A stretch of 5,805 nt of DNA from Tissierellia bacterium (GTDB taxonomy: Bacteria; Bacillota; Clostridia; Tissierellales; Dethiosulfatibacteraceae): assembly GCA_007116605.1 (NCBI GenBank), contig SKID01000248.1, forward strand, positions 1 through 5,805, in the 5' to 3' direction. The position numbers were made by a program, and so were the translations under genes. Below, piece by piece: positions 3,843 through 5,805 of this stretch (position 1 is its first letter; every line of letters begins with the position of its first letter). Under the pieces are notes generated by a model. It made no database searches, was not told where the DNA came from, and saw only the letters and a list, made by a program, of their open reading frames with translations.

Positions 3843-4235
3843 ATGAGCTTTGAACTTGAAAAAGAGGATAAAGATATGCATGGAAGAAAAATTACCGTTC
3901 CATGTACATATCGTGAACTTGAAGAAGCATTAACAAAGCATCTTAAAAATGTGATGTTTGATGAAGCAAACAGTCATTATGATTTTCTTGACTATATCCT
4001 TACAGAACAGCCATGGAACTTAAGTCATAAAATGTCTATCCCCGAATTCAGATGGATTTATTCATTTGTTGTTTGGGGAAGCAATGAAGGAGCTTACTTC
4101 CATGTTGCTTGTTATTCCATAAAAGAGCAAAAACATATCAATTTGATTACAGCAAAAACGTTGTCAACAAACACTGATTTGGTTTTGACTATATCAAAAG
4201 AAATTAATCGTTTCATTTTAATTCACACACGATGA
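3843..4235 (+). CDS. Hypothetical protein, 130 aa
   Basis: Not recognised. It is a soluble protein with a charged start (E-L-E-K-E-D-K-D) and a helical segment T-Y-R-E-L-E-E-A-L-T-K-H-L-K-N-V (22-37). H-Y-D-F-L-D-Y-I-L (45-53), an aromatic strand-rich middle R-W-I-Y-S-F-V-V-W-G (70-79) and A-Y-F-H-V-A-C-Y (84-91) follow. Its two cysteines, C21 and C90, are not in a metal-binding arrangement. It begins nine bases after the RadC-like stop and opens a run of four genes joined by ATGA overlaps, so these are probably translated from one mRNA in fixed ratio. Confidence 0.7.
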   Translation: MSFELEKEDKDMHGRKITVPCTYRELEEALTKHLKNVMFDEANSHYDFLDYILTEQPWNLSHKMSIPEFRWIYSFVVWGSNEGAYFHVACYSIKEQKHINLITAKTLSTNTDLVLTISKEINRFILIHTR

Positions 4236-4651
4236 AAAACTTAATTAAACTTTCAATATTAAGCATCTTCTTTGTTCCTATCAACATGGATTTTTTCAGA
4301 GATGATGAAAACGTTTCTATACGGTTTTATGCCGATTATGCAAGTGTTAGATATGAAGATAAAGATTGGAGTGATTGGATAACGTCAAATGTGTACATTG
4401 TTTACAACAGTGACAGTTTTAATTCAAGACTTACAATCTATGCAAGCGAAGTGTCCAGATATATTATTTATCGGGAAGAATCCTACACAGACCATGATAA
4501 TGACCAAGTGTTTAAATGGTATTCCTTATGCAGAGAAACAAACGAAGAAGTTAACTTTAGGCTTGTTATCTTTTATGAAAAAGACCATGTTCACATCTAT
4601 ATGGATAGGGAAGATTTTGGTATTGTTTATAACATAAATAGACTGGAATGA
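4232..4651 (+). CDS. Hypothetical protein with hydrophobic N-terminus, 139 aa
   Basis: The start overlaps the previous stop as ATGA. The N-terminus (M-K-N-L-I-K-L-S-I-L-S-I-F-F-V-P) resembles a short signal peptide or anchor, but no good cleavage site follows, so export is uncertain. The rest is acidic and rich in aromatic and beta-prone stretches: V-S-I-R-F-Y-A-D-Y-A-S-V-R-Y, S-N-V-Y-I-V-Y-N-S-D, F-R-L-V-I-F-Y-E and H-V-H-I-Y-M-D-R-E-D. This suggests an all-beta fold. There is a single Cys in L-C-R-E-T. No family is recognised. Its TGA overlaps the start of the next gene. Confidence 0.7.
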   Translation: MKNLIKLSILSIFFVPINMDFFRDDENVSIRFYADYASVRYEDKDWSDWITSNVYIVYNSDSFNSRLTIYASEVSRYIIYREESYTDHDNDQVFKWYSLCRETNEEVNFRLVIFYEKDHVHIYMDREDFGIVYNINRLE

Positions 4652-4839
4652 AAGAACATATTGTAGCCGTAAAAGGAAAAATAGGGTTTTTACCTAAAAT
4701 AAAAGTCATATGCATGCCAAAAGAAATTTCTGTTTTGGAAAAAAAATATCAGCTTATTTATTCTCAAACCTACATTAGCTTTTCTATTCCTACTTTTAAA
4801 GCAATCGATGTTATATTTACCGGAACAACTGTATCATGA
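4648..4839 (+). CDS. Small basic beta-rich protein, 63 aa
   Basis: Not recognised. Its frame is fixed by ATGA overlaps at both ends (4648 and 4836), the main argument that it is real. The product is basic and beta-prone: I-V-A-V-K-G-K-I-G-F-L-P-K-I-K-V-I (5-21), then Y-Q-L-I-Y-S-Q-T-Y-I-S-F-S-I (34-47) and A-I-D-V-I-F-T-G. There is one Cys and no membrane helix. Its size and setting fit an accessory subunit co-translated with its neighbours. Confidence 0.6.
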   Translation: MKEHIVAVKGKIGFLPKIKVICMPKEISVLEKKYQLIYSQTYISFSIPTFKAIDVIFTGTTVS

Positions 4840-5045
4840 AAATAGTAGAAGTTAGAATCACACAACGACCCATAGCTATTTTTGAGCCATTGCCAAAAAT
4901 AATTGCAAGACTTAAAAATGGAAAAGAACATCTTATTGGTGAATTCTATCCCCGAGAAGTTAATTTTCAGGGAGATGAATTTACCGGGCTGACAATGAAA
5001 GATGCAAAAATTAAGTTTAAGAATCTAAGTAAAAAAAATTATTAA
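4836..5045 (+). CDS. Small beta-rich protein, 69 aa
   Basis: Last of the four ATGA-linked genes. The product has M-K-I-V-E-V-R-I-T-Q-R-P, then I-I-A-R-L-K-N-G-K-E-H-L-I-G-E-F-Y-P-R-E and F-T-G-L-T-M-K-D-A-K-I-K-F. This pattern of short strands and turns suggests a small barrel or sheet. The C-terminus is basic. No cysteine, signal peptide or known motif is seen, and no family is recognised. Its TAA stop lies within the TTATTAACCC motif that precedes the DUF932-like gene. Confidence 0.65.
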   Translation: MKIVEVRITQRPIAIFEPLPKIIARLKNGKEHLIGEFYPREVNFQGDEFTGLTMKDAKIKFKNLSKKNY

Positions 5046-5048
5046 CCC
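5039..5048 (+). promoter_or_regulatory. TTATTAACCC motif upstream of the DUF932-like gene
   Basis: The word plus the following A is identical over 11 bases to the copy at 139-149. It ends 17 bases before the ATG at 5066 and overlaps the stop codon of the preceding gene. A near-copy, TTAACTC (5057-5063), lies two bases before the ATG. Confidence 0.4.
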
Positions 5049-5065
5049 ATTAAATTTTAACTCAA

Positions 5066-5805
5066 ATGGAAAAAATCATTTTTGAAAAAGACGAAAAAAG
5101 AAAAGAAATCAGCATTGATTTGCTGAAACAAACAGCAAGCCTTGCAGATCCTTTTAAAGGCATGCCTTCCTACAGACCAGTAGAGCACTGGCAACTTATT
5201 GAAGATATTCAAGAACGTGTTGACAAAAAAGGTTATGCCTTCAAACCCGAACCCGTTTACATTGGTAATGGAAAAGAAGATTTGAAAAGAATTATTCAAC
5301 TTGATCCTCATAATGAAGGGTTTGTTAATGCCATGGTTGTAAACCGTATGTTGACGAAAATAAACCTCACAGGAAAGGACTTTAACCGGGAAGAGTACAA
5401 CAGTTCAATCGCTATCGGATATCACGAGAGAGGCATCCAAGTAGCCTTTGGAAGCAATGTAAAAATCTGTGCCAATATGTGCATTTTTGCCAACCGTATT
5501 ATGTACACCTATGGTAATGAAAAAATGCCATTTGATAAGATGATGCAACTCATTAATGATTATATTGACACTCTTCCGGAAATTGCCAATGATGATTTTC
5601 GTATACTCGAAAACTTCAAAGATTTCCCTGTAAATGATAAAGATGTTGTTGAAACAGTTGGTGAAATGCATCTTATGTCTGTTCAAAACGCCTACCTTAA
5701 AGGTGAAAGCCCGTTTAATATTGGGCAGGTATCAAGCTTTAGCCAAGGAGTACTTAAAAACAATCCTCGTCTGCTTGATTTGGGTGGCGAAGAACGTGTT
5801 ATGTC
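5066..5805 (+). CDS. DUF932-like phage/plasmid protein, 3' end outside window
   Basis: A reading frame from the ATG at 5066 stays open to the window edge: 246 complete codons with no stop. The central part, S-S-I-A-I-G-Y-H-E-R-G-I-Q-V-A-F-G followed by N-V-K-I-C-A-N-M-C-I-F-A (about 123-139), resembles the core of DUF932-type proteins. These have a strand, a Gly, then a V-x-V/I-C-x-N motif, and are widespread on phages, plasmids and conjugative elements; their function is unknown. The assignment comes from that motif only. The N-terminus is charged, then P-S-Y-R-P-V-E-H-W. The start is supported by the upstream TTATTAACCC motif and by the new gap after a run of overlapping genes. Codon use is less AT-biased than in the preceding small genes, as expected for a well-expressed or conserved gene. 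Confidence 0.85.
   Translation, partial: MEKIIFEKDEKRKEISIDLLKQTASLADPFKGMPSYRPVEHWQLIEDIQERVDKKGYAFKPEPVYIGNGKEDLKRIIQLDPHNEGFVNAMVVNRMLTKINLTGKDFNREEYNSSIAIGYHERGIQVAFGSNVKICANMCIFANRIMYTYGNEKMPFDKMMQLINDYIDTLPEIANDDFRILENFKDFPVNDKDVVETVGEMHLMSVQNAYLKGESPFNIGQVSSFSQGVLKNNPRLLDLGGEERVM

Noticed and set aside
5057..5686. Minus-strand frames of 84 and 93 aa opposite the last gene.
   Set aside because: The + strand frame is open for 246 codons, has DUF932-like features and a motif-supported start.
1..5805. CRISPR array, insertion sequence, transposase or attachment site.
   Set aside because: No regularly spaced repeats, terminal inverted repeats, transposase or integrase motifs were seen on either strand.

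Overview
The window is AT-rich, gene-dense and almost entirely + strand. It holds about 14 complete short genes, one gene running off the right edge and possibly the last codons of one at the left edge. Most products are small (59-160 aa) and unrecognised. Recognisable parts are a lipoprotein, a phage-type zinc-ribbon miniprotein, a RadC/JAMM-domain protein, a protein with a phage-type NPESIRR motif and a DUF932-like protein. Start sites lack Shine-Dalgarno sequences, genes are chained by ATGA overlaps, and the lipoprotein is of a Bacteroidota style. Together these point to a Bacteroidota phage or a phage-like mobile element. That assignment is inference; no structural, replication or integrase gene is present to settle it.

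Left part (1-1577): a possible gene end (1-30), then a tRNA-like element (43-125). Next come a lipoprotein gene (163-642), an unknown gene (642-986), a small membrane protein (988-1251) and a zinc-ribbon miniprotein (1248-1427), all tightly coupled. A 150-base gene-free stretch follows. It contains an 11-bp stem-loop (1438-1494) that directly abuts a second tRNA-like element (1495-1565).

Middle (1578-2344): a 74-aa unknown gene, then a 138-base gap filled by contiguous inverted repeats that can form a pseudoknotted RNA (1811-1924). After that come a small secreted protein (1941-2270) and a textbook intrinsic terminator (2314-2344).

Right part (2358-5805): a NPESIRR-type protein gene converges on the only convincing minus-strand gene (2674-2979). 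That gene diverges, over a 16-base gap, from a two-gene unit (2996-3459). The RadC-like gene starts inside this unit with a 79-base out-of-frame overlap. Four unknown genes joined by ATGA overlaps follow (3843-5045), then the DUF932-like gene (5066 onward).

Three things stand out beyond the genes. Two tRNA-like elements keep the acceptor, D and T arms but have abnormal anticodon arms, and each is preceded directly by a stem-loop. The 1811-1924 RNA candidate is built from abutting helices plus a 5-bp GC kissing interaction. A TTATTAACCC motif sits 14-22 bases upstream of three start codons. The word CCCGA is also strongly enriched on the coding strand. The structures were worked out by eye, not by a folding program.
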